Translations under genes and position numbers: made by a program
Part shown: positions 30,391-40,077 of the stretch, one piece after another
Position numbering within the stretch: position 1 is the first letter of the stretch
Layout of the letters: each line of letters opens with the position of its first letter
The notes under the pieces: generated by a model
Databases searched by the model: none
Seen by the model: only the letters and a program-made list of their open reading frames with translations
Told to the model about the DNA's origin: nothing
Source of the DNA: Trametes villosa
Lineage: Eukaryota > Basidiomycota > Agaricomycetes > Polyporales > Polyporaceae
DNA length: 46,073 nucleotides
Direction: 5' to 3'
Assembly: GCA_002964805.2 (NCBI GenBank)
Contig: PUDQ02000007.1
Span: forward strand, 1-46,073

Positions 30391-33300
30391 TCAAGACAGC
30401 GAAGCGAGAGGTCCGGGCTTGGCGGGGTAGGCGGAGTGGAAGTCCGACACGAGTTCTTGAGCATGTCCGAGCTCCGTCGCGAGGATCCAGGAGGTCTCCT
30501 CATCGGTGCCCTCGTAGCCGGCCCATCGGACTAGATACAGGAGTTGGCAACTCCGACGGCGGCGGTCCAGCTTGGAGTCGAGGATTTCGGAGATCTCGTA
30601 CTCCGGTTCTCCGTCGATCTCGATCGGAGGTGGCGGAGTAAGGACGCGACCGGGGATAGTGTTCGGAGTTGCGGGTTCCAGCTGGGAGACGTGGAATACC
30701 GGGTGAATTGCGCGCATAGAGTCGGGAAGGCGAAGGGTAAAGGAATGGGTACCCGGTTGCGCAATAATGGGGTACGGTCCGAGGAACTTCTCCGAAAGTT
30801 TCTTCGAGGGCCGCGTGGTCCGAATGTTCTCCGCACGTACGAAGGCCTGATCTCCGACCTTGAAGTCCGGCGCAGGAAGTCGGTGCTTGTCCGCCTGGAT
30901 CTGGTAGCGGACTTGTGCGTCGGAGATGTGTTGTCGGAGTGCGGTATGGAGCTCGTCGAGGTCAACGGCGTACTCGCGGGCGCGTGCGGAGGTGAGGTCC
31001 TTCTCCGGGTGGACGGAGATGGCGGGGTTGTAGCCCTTGTTGGCGAAGAAGGGAGAGATGCCGGTGGTCGCGTTCGGAGCATTGTTGTACGCGAACTCCG
31101 CCAGCGGGAGAAGCTTGGACCAGTTGTCCTGCTGGTAGTTGCAGTAGACGCGGAGGTACTGCTCGAGGGTCTGGTTGACCCGCTCGGTTTGTCCGTCGCC
31201 TTCGGGGTGGTAACCGGAGGTGAAGTGAAGGCGCATTTCGAGGACTTTCCCGAGCGAGCGGAAGAAGTGGGAGACGAACTCCGAACCCCGATCGGAGGTG
31301 ACGTGCGAGGGAACTCCGTGCTTGGAGAAGACATGGAGGACGAACAAGTCCGCCAGCTCCGACGCGGTGAGCGTGTCGTGCGTCGGGATGAAGATCGCTT
31401 GCTTGGAGAGGCGGTCCACGACGACGAGGATGGCGGAGTAGCCTTCGGAGTTGGGGAGTTGCTCGATGAGGTCCATGGAGATGGAGTTCCACGGGCGTTC
31501 GGGGATGGGGAGTTGCTTCAAGGTCCCGTAAGGAAGGTGTCGGGGTACCTTGGACCGCGCGCAGGTCGTGCAGGACTTCACGTAGTCGCGGACAAAGAGT
31601 CGGAGTCCGGGCCAGGAGTACGTTCGGAGAACGAGGGCCTGAGTCTTGTTCTGGCCCCAGTGCCCAGCGGTCGGATGATCGTGGCACTGTCGGAGTACGC
31701 GGAGTCGGAGGTCTCCGACGTCCGGTACGTAGATCCGATCGTTGAGGAGTAGAAGCCCGTCGTCGGACTTAGTCCAGCGGGGATGTCCTTCGGAGGAGAG
31801 GCGGAGGCCTGCGGCGAGTTCGGGATCGGAGGACGGGGTTGCGGACTGGGCGGACTTGATGTCCGCGCGGAGCTGAGAGTCGTCCAGGAGGAAGGAGGCG
31901 CGGAGGACCGGCTCGCGGAGGTAGGTCGCGCGGAGTGAGGCGGCGAGCTGCTCCTGCGTGAAGACCGGTCGGAGGTTGTGTGGGTTGACGACGGAGTAGT
32001 CACTGCCTCCCTCTTTTGGGTAGACGTCCCAACGGCGGGTGAGCGCGTCGGGCTTGGCTCCGAGTTTACCGGGGCGGAAGCGGATAACGAGGTTGAACTG
32101 CGAGAGGAACTCCGACCATCGGGCTTGTCGGCGGGTGAGGAGCTTCGTAGTCGCGAAGTACTCGAGGTTCTTGTGGTCCGTCACGACGTCTATCGGAGTT
32201 GCGGACCCCTCGAGGTAGTGTCGCCAGGACTTGAAGCATTCAAAGATAGCCAGTAGTTCCTTATCGTGGGTGTCGTAGTTCAGCTCCGCTCCGGTAAGGG
32301 TGCGGGAGTGGAAAGCGACGGGGTGGAGTTCGCCGGAGTTGTCGGTGACGGAGAGGATCCCCGCGATGGCGTAGTCCGACGCGTCGGTTTCCACCGTGAT
32401 CTGGAGGTCCGGTTCCCAGTGGCGGAGGATTGGGGCGGAGGTGAAGGCGGACTTGAGGGCGTTGAAGGAGGTCCGACAGGCGTCGGAGAAGTGCCAGGGA
32501 ACGGACTTGCGGGTTAGGCGGGTGAGAGGTAGGACGATTTCGGAGTAGTTGTGGATGAACCTCCGATAGAAGTTCGCGAACCCGAGGAAAGACTGGATGT
32601 CGCGGACCTTTCGGGGTTCGGGCCAGTCCAAGATCGCCCGGACCTTCGACTCCGCCATAGTGAGACCCGCGGGGGAGAGGATGTAGCCGAGATATTCGAC
32701 GGAGGTGGTGTGGAACTCGCACTTGTCCGCGCGCGCGTAAAGGTTGTACTTGCGGAGTCGGCGGAGTACTTCCTTGACGTGCTTTCGGTGGTCGTCGGGG
32801 TTGTCGGAGTAGATGAGGATGTCGTCTAGATAGACAACAACGCAGACATCGAGCAAGTCCGCGAAGACCTCGTTGACGAACCTCTGGAAAGCGGCGGGCG
32901 CGTTGGAAAGTCCGAAAGGCATTACGAGCCATTCGAACGAGCCGTAGCGAGTCCGAAAGGCGGTCTTCCACTCGTCGCCCGGAGCTATGCGGACCAGGTT
33001 GTACGCGTGTCGGAGGTCGATCTTGGTGTAGACCGACGCCTTGCGCGGAGTGTCCAGCAGGTCCGACACGAGCGGAAGAGGATAGCGGTCCTTCCGGGTG
33101 ATCTTATTCAAGCCCCGGTAGTCCACGCAGAGTCGGAGTGAGCCGTCCTTCTTCTTGACGAAGAGGACCGGAGCTCCGCAAGGGGAGTTCGACGGACGTA
33201 TGAACCCCGACCGGAGGTTCTCGTCGATATACTCGCGGAGAGTGTCGAGCTCGACCTTGGAGAGCGAATAGATTGGCCCGAGTGGCGGAGTTGCCCCGTC

Positions 33301-34104
33301 TTCTAAGACGATTTTGAGGTCGTGGGGGCGGTGCTCCGGGAGGGTGTCCGCCTTGACCTTGCTGAAGACGTCCGCGTACTCGTGGTATTCCGCGGGGACG
33401 CCCGACAGGTCCGGAGGGCCGTCGGAGGTGGCGGAGGCGCGGAGGAACGCGGAGTCGGCGTCGGAGAGGTTCAGGGTGTACGACTCCGAGCCGGGGAGTT
33501 TGCAGGCCAGGGCGAACGCCGCCGCGTTTACCAGGGAAACGCGGGGAGCGGAGGTCGGAGAAGTCGGGGACGGAGGTGCCGGAGTCGACGTGAGCGGAGT
33601 CGGAGGTAGCTCCGATGCTCTGGCCGGCGCGGAGTCGGGACGAGCCGTCGGCGTAGTTCGGAACTGGATGCTACGCTTCTTCCAGTCAATCAACGGATTG
33701 TAGTCGGAGAGCCAGCTGTATCCCAGAACGGCGGAGACGGACTTGTCGAGCGGGGTAACATAGAAATCTATATCGAGGACTTCACCGGAAGGGAAATGTA
33801 CAGGAAGGGACACAGTCCTAGAGATGTATTGGTTGGACGTGCCGTCGAAGAGATGCAGTCGGAGCGGAGGAACGGAGCTGGTTCGGAGTTCGTGCTTGTC
33901 CGCGAAGTCGGAGTCCACGAAGCAATGCGACGAACCCGAGTCTATGAGGGCGCGGAACGGAGTCGGAATAGAGTCGGAGAAGAGGGAAATGTGGAGGGAC
34001 ATGGGATCGGAAAGAGCGGACGCGTTGAGCCTGAGGGTGACCTCCGTACCGGAGGAGTCAACGCGGTCCTCGACGGGTACGGAGTTCGGAGGACCGCGGA
34101 CTAG
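30391..34104 (-). CDS. Chromovirus Pol (protease-RT-RNase H-integrase-chromodomain), expressed by -1 frameshift
   Basis: The frame is open from the shift point at 34104 for 1237 codons; an ATG at 34002 also exists in it. In order: aspartic protease (FRALIDSGSSHCFVD), RT with FVKKKDGSLRLCVDYRGLN and the catalytic YLDD at 32832-32821, RNase H (ETDASDYAIAG), integrase zinc motif (HPTAGHWG, then CTTCARSK), DDE core (DLIEQLP, TSDRGSEF, DGQTERVNQ), a GPY-type segment (KFLGPYPII) and a C-terminal chromodomain (EYEISEILDSKLDRR, LVRWAGYE). Family knowledge: the chromodomain steers integration toward modified chromatin. No stop or obvious lesion was found. A 402-codon open frame on the plus strand inside it is a shadow. 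Confidence 0.95.
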   Translation of the reverse strand, partial: LVRGPPNSVPVEDRVDSSGTEVTLRLNASALSDPMSLHISLFSDSIPTPFRALIDSGSSHCFVDSDFADKHELRTSSVPPLRLHLFDGTSNQYISRTVSLPVHFPSGEVLDIDFYVTPLDKSVSAVLGYSWLSDYNPLIDWKKRSIQFRTTPTARPDSAPARASELPPTPLTSTPAPPSPTSPTSAPRVSLVNAAAFALACKLPGSESYTLNLSDADSAFLRASATSDGPPDLSGVPAEYHEYADVFSKVKADTLPEHRPHDLKIVLEDGATPPLGPIYSLSKVELDTLREYIDENLRSGFIRPSNSPCGAPVLFVKKKDGSLRLCVDYRGLNKITRKDRYPLPLVSDLLDTPRKASVYTKIDLRHAYNLVRIAPGDEWKTAFRTRYGSFEWLVMPFGLSNAPAAFQRFVNEVFADLLDVCVVVYLDDILIYSDNPDDHRKHVKEVLRRLRKYNLYARADKCEFHTTSVEYLGYILSPAGLTMAESKVRAILDWPEPRKVRDIQSFLGFANFYRRFIHNYSEIVLPLTRLTRKSVPWHFSDACRTSFNALKSAFTSAPILRHWEPDLQITVETDASDYAIAGILSVTDNSGELHPVAFHSRTLTGAELNYDTHDKELLAIFECFKSWRHYLEGSATPIDVVTDHKNLEYFATTKLLTRRQARWSEFLSQFNLVIRFRPGKLGAKPDALTRRWDVYPKEGGSDYSVVNPHNLRPVFTQEQLAASLRATYLREPVLRASFLLDDSQLRADIKSAQSATPSSDPELAAGLRLSSEGHPRWTKSDDGLLLLNDRIYVPDVGDLRLRVLRQCHDHPTAGHWGQNKTQALVLRTYSWPGLRLFVRDYVKSCTTCARSKVPRHLPYGTLKQLPIPERPWNSISMDLIEQLPNSEGYSAILVVVDRLSKQAIFIPTHDTLTASELADLFVLHVFSKHGVPSHVTSDRGSEFVSHFFRSLGKVLEMRLHFTSGYHPEGDGQTERVNQTLEQYLRVYCNYQQDNWSKLLPLAEFAYNNAPNATTGISPFFANKGYNPAISVHPEKDLTSARAREYAVDLDELHTALRQHISDAQVRYQIQADKHRLPAPDFKVGDQAFVRAENIRTTRPSKKLSEKFLGPYPIIAQPGTHSFTLRLPDSMRAIHPVFHVSQLEPATPNTIPGRVLTPPPPIEIDGEPEYEISEILDSKLDRRRRSCQLLYLVRWAGYEGTDEETSWILATELGHAQELVSDFHSAYPAKPGPLASLS

Positions 34105-35591
34105 TTTTTTGCCTCGGGGACGGCCTCGATCTTGGCCGCCGCGGGCGGAAGAGGCGGAGCAGGCGGAGCAGCTTGCGCCGCTCGGCCTTTAGCCGCGGAG
34201 GAAGACCTCTTCGGACATACGGAGGCGGTGTGCCCCGCGCCGCCGCAGAAGAGGCAGAGATTGTTTGCGAAACGCCGCTGACGTTCCTCCTTGGTCAACT
34301 TGCCGTCCTTGCCCAGCTTGTCCGCGTACGGCTTCGGAGGAGATTTGTTGCCGGAGTTGGACTTCGGGGTGCCGGAGGAGGCGGACCTGGAGGAGGACGC
34401 CCCGGAGGACTGCGCGGCAGGCGCGGAGTAGCCCCCGGACTTGCGCGGCGTCTTGTCGGAGGAGCCCTTGGACTTGTTGTCGGACTTGGAGCTGCCCGAG
34501 TCGCGATTCTGCTCGGTACGCCGCTCCCAGTAGCGGTTGTCGATAGACTGAGCGAGATCGCGAAGTCCGATGAGGGTGTCGGGCTTCCCGACTTCGGAGA
34601 TACGGTCCTTCAGACGGTTGGGAAGTCCGTCGTAGAACCGGTATCGGAGTGGCGCGTTGCCCCAGCGGACCTGAGTCGCGAGGCGGGTGAACTGAGTGAT
34701 GTACTTCGCGATATGCTGGTTCTCGGTCATGCGGAGGTTCATGAGGTCGTGCTCCGCGGCTCCAGACGCGTCGTAAGGTCCGAAGTTGACGCGGAGTTCG
34801 TCCTGGAAGGCCTCGTAGTCGGACATGAACAGCGGGGGAGAGTCGGAGTTGCCTTCTAGGAGGTACGGCTCGAACCATTGCAGCGCGGTCCCCTTGAGGT
34901 AGGAGATGGCGTAGGTGACCTTCCGTTCTTCGGAGTTGAAGGTCCGAGGACGCGCTTTGAAGACGAGTTCCAGCTGAGCGAAGAAGAGGCGGAGCTTGTT
35001 GGGGTCCGTTCCGTCGAACTGGTCCGGCTCGCGGACGTTGCTCCGCTCGGAGGGCCTATCGGACCTGTCAGACCTGTCGGTGGTCCGAAGGGTCTGGGAG
35101 AGCATAGCGATGGCCCCGGCGAGCATGGCGTTGGTGTCCTGCGGAGCGGGTTGGAACGGTTGAGGTTGGAAGGGGTTGTTGGGGGAGCGGCCTGGCCCAG
35201 GAGGAGGTCCGCCACCAGGTCCGCCACCCGGCGGGGTAGACGGATCGGACGACGGAGGCGGAGGCGGCGGAGGTGCACCACCGCGGGGAGTGCGGGGTAC
35301 CGCATTCTCAGTCGGAGGTTGCGCCGCCGGCTCGACGCCTTGTGGTTCGGGGGCCAGGGCTTGCTCCATGAACGGCGGAGCTGTCTGGATGACTTGGGCC
35401 GGTCTCGTATTGTCGACGGGGCGGAAAGGGTTGGTCGGAGACCCGTCGGAGAACAGCCCCGGCAACTGAGTTTGGGAGAACTGGGGGTCCAAAACAAAGT
35501 CGCCGTGCAGCGGGGTAGTGGGGTTCCGAATCGGAACGCGGATGCGCCGGTTCGAGAAACCCCGAAAGGTATCGTCCGGGTTGACGTCCAT
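34101..35591 (-). CDS. Chromovirus Gag
   Basis: The first ATG after the leader is 35591 (MDVNPDDTFRGFSNRR), giving 496 residues. The N-terminal third is proline-rich. The middle has the retrotransposon capsid pattern (FFAQLELVFKARPRTFNSEE, ISYLKGTALQWFEPYL, RYRFYDGLPNRLKDRI). The C-terminal nucleocapsid has one zinc knuckle C-x2-C-x4-H-x4-C (CLFCGGAGHTASVC). It forms the virus-like particle and binds RNA. The stop TAG at 34103-34101 directly follows the slippery sequence, so a fraction of ribosomes should continue into pol. Confidence 0.93.
   Translation of the reverse strand: MDVNPDDTFRGFSNRRIRVPIRNPTTPLHGDFVLDPQFSQTQLPGLFSDGSPTNPFRPVDNTRPAQVIQTAPPFMEQALAPEPQGVEPAAQPPTENAVPRTPRGGAPPPPPPPSSDPSTPPGGGPGGGPPPGPGRSPNNPFQPQPFQPAPQDTNAMLAGAIAMLSQTLRTTDRSDRSDRPSERSNVREPDQFDGTDPNKLRLFFAQLELVFKARPRTFNSEERKVTYAISYLKGTALQWFEPYLLEGNSDSPPLFMSDYEAFQDELRVNFGPYDASGAAEHDLMNLRMTENQHIAKYITQFTRLATQVRWGNAPLRYRFYDGLPNRLKDRISEVGKPDTLIGLRDLAQSIDNRYWERRTEQNRDSGSSKSDNKSKGSSDKTPRKSGGYSAPAAQSSGASSSRSASSGTPKSNSGNKSPPKPYADKLGKDGKLTKEERQRRFANNLCLFCGGAGHTASVCPKRSSSAAKGRAAQAAPPAPPLPPAAAKIEAVPEAKN
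34104..34110 (-). promoter_or_regulatory. Programmed -1 ribosomal frameshift site, A AAA AAC
   Basis: On the minus strand the gag frame reads GCA AAA AAC TAG. The heptamer A AAA AAC is the classical X XXY YYZ slippery site, placed directly before the gag stop. A one-base slip back enters the pol frame, which is open from this exact point into the protease. The following bases (CCGCGGTCC...GGACCGCG within about 40 nt) can form a downstream stem, the usual stimulator. Confidence 0.85.
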
Positions 35592-35608
35592 GACGAAGAC
35601 TCGAGGTG

Positions 35609-35619
35609 AGTTCGTATAT
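35609..35619 (-). other. Primer-binding site of self-priming type
   Basis: Two bases after the 5' LTR the minus strand reads ATATACGAACT. Its reverse complement AGTTCGTATAT occurs inside the LTR at 35948-35938, beginning 33 bases after the TATA box, where transcription should start. This is the Tf1/sushi arrangement, in which the first 11 bases of the RNA fold back and prime reverse transcription instead of a tRNA. Confidence 0.75.
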
Positions 35620-35621
35620 AC

Positions 35622-36254
35622 TGTTACGACCGTGCGGATCGGGGGTCCGAGTCGGGGTCGGACTTCGGGGTCGGACCTCGGAGAACGGAGGTCGGGGATC
35701 GGAGGTCGGAGTCGGGGGTCAGGTCGGACCTGGACTCGGGGCGAACGCACAAGGTAAGGACTTCGGCGAGGCTATTAGCAACGCCTCGAGTCTAAGTCGA
35801 GTCCTTGACTTCGGACAAGGGTACGAGCGGAGGTCGGAGGTCGGAGGTCGGACGAGCGGACGAGCGGAGGAGATCGGACGAGAGGAAGGGAGGGCGGAGG
35901 AAGTAGATTGAGTGCGGATAAGACGCTTTACAACGAGATATACGAACTGAGGAATAGTCTACATCCAGGCGAGTATTTATAGAAGTAATCTAATTGTTCT
36001 GGCGAAACAATAGGGAGCGACGTAAAAGGAAGGAAGTCCGAAAGAGGGAAGTCCGAATACAATAAGCTATTGTCTTCGTCCTTCCGAGTCAATACCGTAG
36101 ATAAGGAGCGGAGTAAGTATCGGACATGAGCGGACATGAGGCATGGTAAGTATGTAGCGGACTAGAGCGGACATACGGCGGACATGAGCGGACACGAGCG
36201 GACCTGGGCGGACATGAGGTCCGAACCTTCGGAGGTGGCGCACGGGATGTAACA
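35622..36254 (-). repeat. 5' LTR of the chromovirus
   Basis: 633 bases with TGTTAC/GTAACA ends, pair of 27825-28478. On the minus strand TATAAATA is at 35981-35974 and the inferred RNA start at 35948, giving a leader of about 357 bases before gag. The LTR supplies 30 codons and the stop to the interrupted frame at 36710-36162. Confidence 0.95.
35974..35981 (-). promoter_or_regulatory. TATA box of the chromovirus 5' LTR
   Basis: TATAAATA on the minus strand. Its distance of 33 bases to AGTTCGTATAT at 35948 supports that position as the RNA start. The same sequence is present in the 3' LTR. Confidence 0.75.
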
Positions 36255-36710
36255 CTTGGCCCCCGCCCGCAGTGTGTAGTTCTGGGGCTTAGGAGCCTCG
36301 GGCGCTGGGGTCGGGGGCGCGGGCGCGGCGCGCGGTGTCGCAGGAGCGCGACGATAGCGAGGGGAGCGTGCGGGGCTGTTCGAACGGCCCGGTTGGGTGA
36401 CGATGATGTTCGCCCGGGCGGCGTGGACGGTGATAGTCACCCCCGGAGGCGCCCCCGTACTCATGCCGTCGCGCCGCAAGCCGGACGCGTGCCCCGCGCG
36501 AGCAGCGGGAAGATCAGTAACATCGGGGAGGGGCGAGATCGGCGGGCGAGGCGAGCTAGCAGGGAGGGGGTGATGGTCGTCGACGGTGAGTCCGAGCGAA
36601 TTGGCGGACGCCGGCGATATCGCGAGCTGCGAGAGGTCCGGGAGGACGTCGTCCGCGAGTCCGCCTTGGGGAGTTCCGTTCGACGGCAAGTGCATGGCAA
36701 CTGCACGCAT
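36162..36710 (-). pseudogene. Proline/alanine-rich open frame truncated at the chromovirus LTR
   Basis: An ATG at 36710 opens 182 codons. The first 152 (MRAVAMHLPSNGTPQGG ... PQNYTLRAGAK) are outside the element. The last 30 (CYIPCATSEGSDLMSAQV ...) are LTR-encoded, with the stop at 36162. A minus-strand TATA-like CATATAAG lies about 105 bases before the ATG, so transcription is plausible. I do not recognise a domain in what remains; the sequence is disordered-looking. The rest of the gene is not visible beyond the far LTR (left of 27825). It is divergent from the SERTA-like gene at 37004, with 293 bases between starts. Confidence 0.6.
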
Positions 36711-37003
36711 GCAAGACGTCAGTATCGATGTGGGACGGCGGGAGGCACTGAGGCTTACCTGCGCGACCGTCTAGAGGGAGGGAGGGCGAAGGGCAAGTCG
36801 ATCGAACGATCGGCTTATATGTACCCCCGCCCTGAGGACGGATGCTCCCTGCGAGACCATCGGGCCAAGTCGATTGGCCCCGGCCCCCGCTCGGGCGGTA
36901 ATTCCACTGAGACCGCACGGTATACGATAATAAAATAATCAGGCCGTCGGCGCACGCCCGTTTCGCCCTCTTCCCCCACACCCGGCCGCACCCCTGCATC
37001 CCG

Positions 37004-39756
37004 ATGGGTCGCCTACCCTGGGCCCCCGACAACGAGCTCAAATGGCTGGAAGCCCAAGTTCCAGCCTTCCACACCGCGCAGACCGACGAGAAAACCAGCT
37101 CGTTCCTCAGCCGGACGGAGACGGCCTACTACGACGCGTTCTGGAAGGACCCGGATACCGGGAAATACCGCACCTCCATGCTCGATAGGAACGGCCGTAT
37201 GGTCACTAAAGAACAGCGCAAATCTGTGAGTACATCGATGGCATATCAGACGAATACTTACATGCACATCACAGCAACTACATACCTGGTTCTGGAACCG
37301 CCGTCTTGGGAAGATTCGGAACAAGAAGAAGCAGAAGAAGGGCGCGCGCAGCGCGGTGCTCGACCTCGTGCCGAAGAAGACCGCGCCTCTTCAGCCTTAT
37401 CAGGCATATATGAACCTGTACAAGGATCGTATTATGCCGGTCATTCGGAAAGAATACGAGGAGTACCTGAAGGGGCGCGGCGAGAACCGCGATGAGGCCC
37501 GCAATGAGCACCGCGGCGAGGAGGGCGGGGAGGAGAGCGGGGAGGACGACGACGCGGACGCACCCGTCGCGTGGTGGAAGTTCGCCTGCGCGCGCGCTCG
37601 GGTGATGGTGGTGGACGAGTCCGATGAGGTGCTGCAGGCTGTGGAGGCCCGCATCAAGGACTCCGAGGCGAACGCTGTCGGCATCGAGCAGTTCTTCGAC
37701 GAAGAGGACGCGGAGAACAGTATCGATCCGGCGGACCTCGCGAAGTCCGCTAAGCACATCCAACAGTGAGTTGAGCCCGTCGTAGTCGTGCTACATCTTG
37801 ACTAACCTCGTGTCAGCATGATCGACCTCCTTCCGAAGACGTTGCAGGGCGTGCTCGCGCGGGTTGAGGAGCATACAGGGTGGAAGAGCACCATCTTGGT
37901 TGGTGGGCCGCGTCCCGACACGGGAGAGTTCGAGGCACTCTTGTGAGCACCCTCGACGTGGTTACACCGCTTGCTTGAAGCTAATCATGCTCTGTTAGTC
38001 TTCATCAAGGGGCCACGCTGAACCTGGGGAAGCATCTTCCGGATGCCACCCCGGAGTGGGACAACTTACAGAAGGCGTTCAACCAGTTCGTGGTAAGCTG
38101 CTACCGTACGTCGTTCTCCGCCTTGCGATCCCGGGAGCCTACTAACCCCGAAGTCGATTAGCTGCGGACATCGGGAAGAAACTGTGCGCCGCGTACCGCG
38201 AAGCACAGACCGACGACTCGGACGACGCGGAGTCGACAGACGACGACTCGACTGAGTCCCCACCACCCGCCGCCACTACGGAACCTCAGGCTCCTGCCGC
38301 GACCTCCCAGGATACGGCCGGCGAGACTGGAGAGAGGCCAGCTGCTAAGAAGAGAAAGAAGAAGCAAGTGGTTGCCCGGGAGCCCGACTACGAGGATCAA
38401 CGCCAGGCGACGCTCGCGAGCAACAGGGCGCTGTTCGAGGAGCTGGGCCTGGGGCAAGGTTTGACCTTCGCGCCCAAGGAGAAGAAGCCGCGCAAGAAGC
38501 GGGAGAAGCAAGCTCCGGCCCCCACGACTCGTACCACCAGGCAGACCGCAGCCGCCTCCCACGCCAGTGACGACACGAACTCTCCCAGCACGACTGCTCC
38601 CTCGACCGCCACGTCTTCGGGCCCCGCTACCTCGTCCACCCCGACCTCTGCCTCTGACACCACGCACGTCGTTGCGAGCGATGGGACTTCCGCGCCCGCC
38701 GTCGCAATCTCCACTGGCGGCATTCCCGCAGCCAAGAACACGAGCACAGCGCCCCCGACAGCGTCATCAGCCGGGACGACTAGCACCAGCGAGGCGACCG
38801 TCACGCCCTCCACGGGTCTCGCAGACGGCGCGATCGCCGTGAACGCCACGCCCTCGCCCGCATCCGAGTCACCTACCGTAGGGTCAGTGCCGACGCCTCG
38901 ACAGGATGCGGCGTCCGGTAACGCTGGCGGCGAACCGGCGGCAACCAATGGCGCGAAGGGTGCTAGTATCGCGGCGGCAGCGCTTTCGGCCACGACCACC
39001 TCGGCTGCGACGCCCGCGCCCTCGCACTCAACTCCGCCCGCTGCTCGCGCGGAGACTGCGCTCCCGACGTGCGAGGATCAACCCGCATCCACCGACGCTT
39101 CTGACGACGCCGCGGCTACCGCCTTGCCCGACTGGGTGGACGACGCGATGAGCTACTTCACGCTCGTCAATGGCGGTGAAGCCTGGAGGCGCCTGGTCAG
39201 CGAGTGGCTGGACTTCGAGAAGTCCCTCGGGTTTGGCCAGAATCAGGTATGTTATGGGCTACTGCTTGGCGTGTAATGTATGCTAACGTCTAAGTAGGGG
39301 AGCAACAAGCGGCTGTCCCTGGAATTCCGCCCTGAAGAGGTGAAGATGTGGATGAAGAACGGCCGGCATTATGAGAAGCTGCCAAGGATCAAATCGCCCG
39401 CACAGTTCGCTGTGAACTGGAAGAAGTGGTGGGTCTTTTTGCAGCCATCGACGCGCTCCGCGGACAACTCCTGGCCCCTTCCTCGTACGGAGCCTGTCGA
39501 TCCGGGGGATTGGGACGCCGTCGCGCAGGGCGGAAGTAACGGCTTTTTCCTTGTCGTTCTCACACTGGCCTGGTGGCTATGGGCGGCGCTCAACGCTGAC
39601 AGTGGCGTTGACGACGTCCTCGTGGCCGTGGAGGATGTGAGCTGGGTATGCCAGAGGATAACCGCGTACGTCCGTGCTGGCAGAGTAGCCGATCTCGAGG
39701 AGGACGAGCAGGCCGACGTTGAGGGGCGCCCGTCCAAGCGTCCGCGGTTAGAATAG
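37004..39756 (+). CDS. SERTA-like basidiomycete-expanded protein of unknown function
   Basis: Six exons, 37004-37225, 37275-37765, 37817-37942, 37999-38105, 38162-39246 and 39298-39756, giving 829 residues. It starts MGRLPWAPDNELKWLEAQVP. Conserved-looking ends surround a long low-complexity middle (Ser/Thr/Ala/Pro, about residues 400-640). The N-terminal part has WFWNRRLGKIRNKKKQKK (basic, possibly nuclear). The C-terminal part has MWMKNGRHYEKLPRIKS, VNWKKWWVFLQPSTR and FFLVVLTLAWWLWAALN. I recall the same architecture from hypothetical proteins, some labelled SERTA-domain, that are multiplied in mushroom genomes; that label is weak. The exon 4 donor at 38106 (not 38093) was chosen because only it keeps frame into exon 5, giving FVVSCYPADIGKK. 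Function unknown. Confidence 0.8.
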
Positions 39757-39869
39757 ACTCGCTCAATTGTACCGCCCTAATATGACATGTTTTGCGTCCT
39801 TGAACAGCGTCCGAAGCAGTGGGAACGCCTGCCCCATGCGAGGTGCCGTGCCCGGCGACAAGCCCCGGC

Positions 39870-40077
39870 GTTGAGTAGCCCTTCCGTATATGGTATGCGC
39901 GCGCGCCGCGGCCAGGCACGCCGAGTCGCGCGGTGACGAGCGCTTCTATTAATAGCACCACGCGCATCCTGCGCGGGGCTCGGCTCGCGGTGCCGGGCGT
40001 TGAGTACCACGCCTGTTTATGGCAACCGCCGCCGCCCGCGCGCTCTGCGGAGAGAAGCAGCGCCCCGCCGTTGAGTA
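39870..40077. repeat. Three spaced copies of a GTTGAGTA-centred motif
   Basis: GTTGAGTA occurs at 39870-39877, 39999-40006 and 40070-40077, each preceded by a CCCCGGC/CCGGGC/CCCCGCC block. Two are followed by AGnnCTTCC and each by a TATGG or TCCGG end. The sequence between copies is very GC-rich and unrelated. It lies in a 490-base stretch without a gene. Nature unknown: decayed short interspersed repeats, or protein-binding sites. Confidence 0.45.

Larger units (their letters stand above)
27825..36254 (-). mobile_element. Complete Ty3/gypsy chromovirus (Tf1/sushi-like), 8.4 kb, minus strand
   Basis: Bounded by two LTRs that both begin TGTTAC and end GTAACA. In transcription order (minus): 5' LTR 36254-35622, self-primer site 35619-35609, gag 35591-34101, -1 frameshift site 34110-34104, pol with chromodomain to 30391, an extra gene on the opposite strand (28701-30272), a purine tract next to 28490 and the 3' LTR 28478-27825. 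Gag and pol are free of stops and the LTRs are about 98% alike by eye apart from a 21-base indel, so the copy is fairly young. The bases outside the LTRs do not match: CCCTT on the left and CTTGG on the right share only CTT, so no normal target duplication is seen. Confidence 0.93.

Noticed and set aside
30544..31752. 402-codon plus-strand open frame inside the chromovirus
   Set aside because: Antisense of the integrase region, with no start context, motif or splice support.
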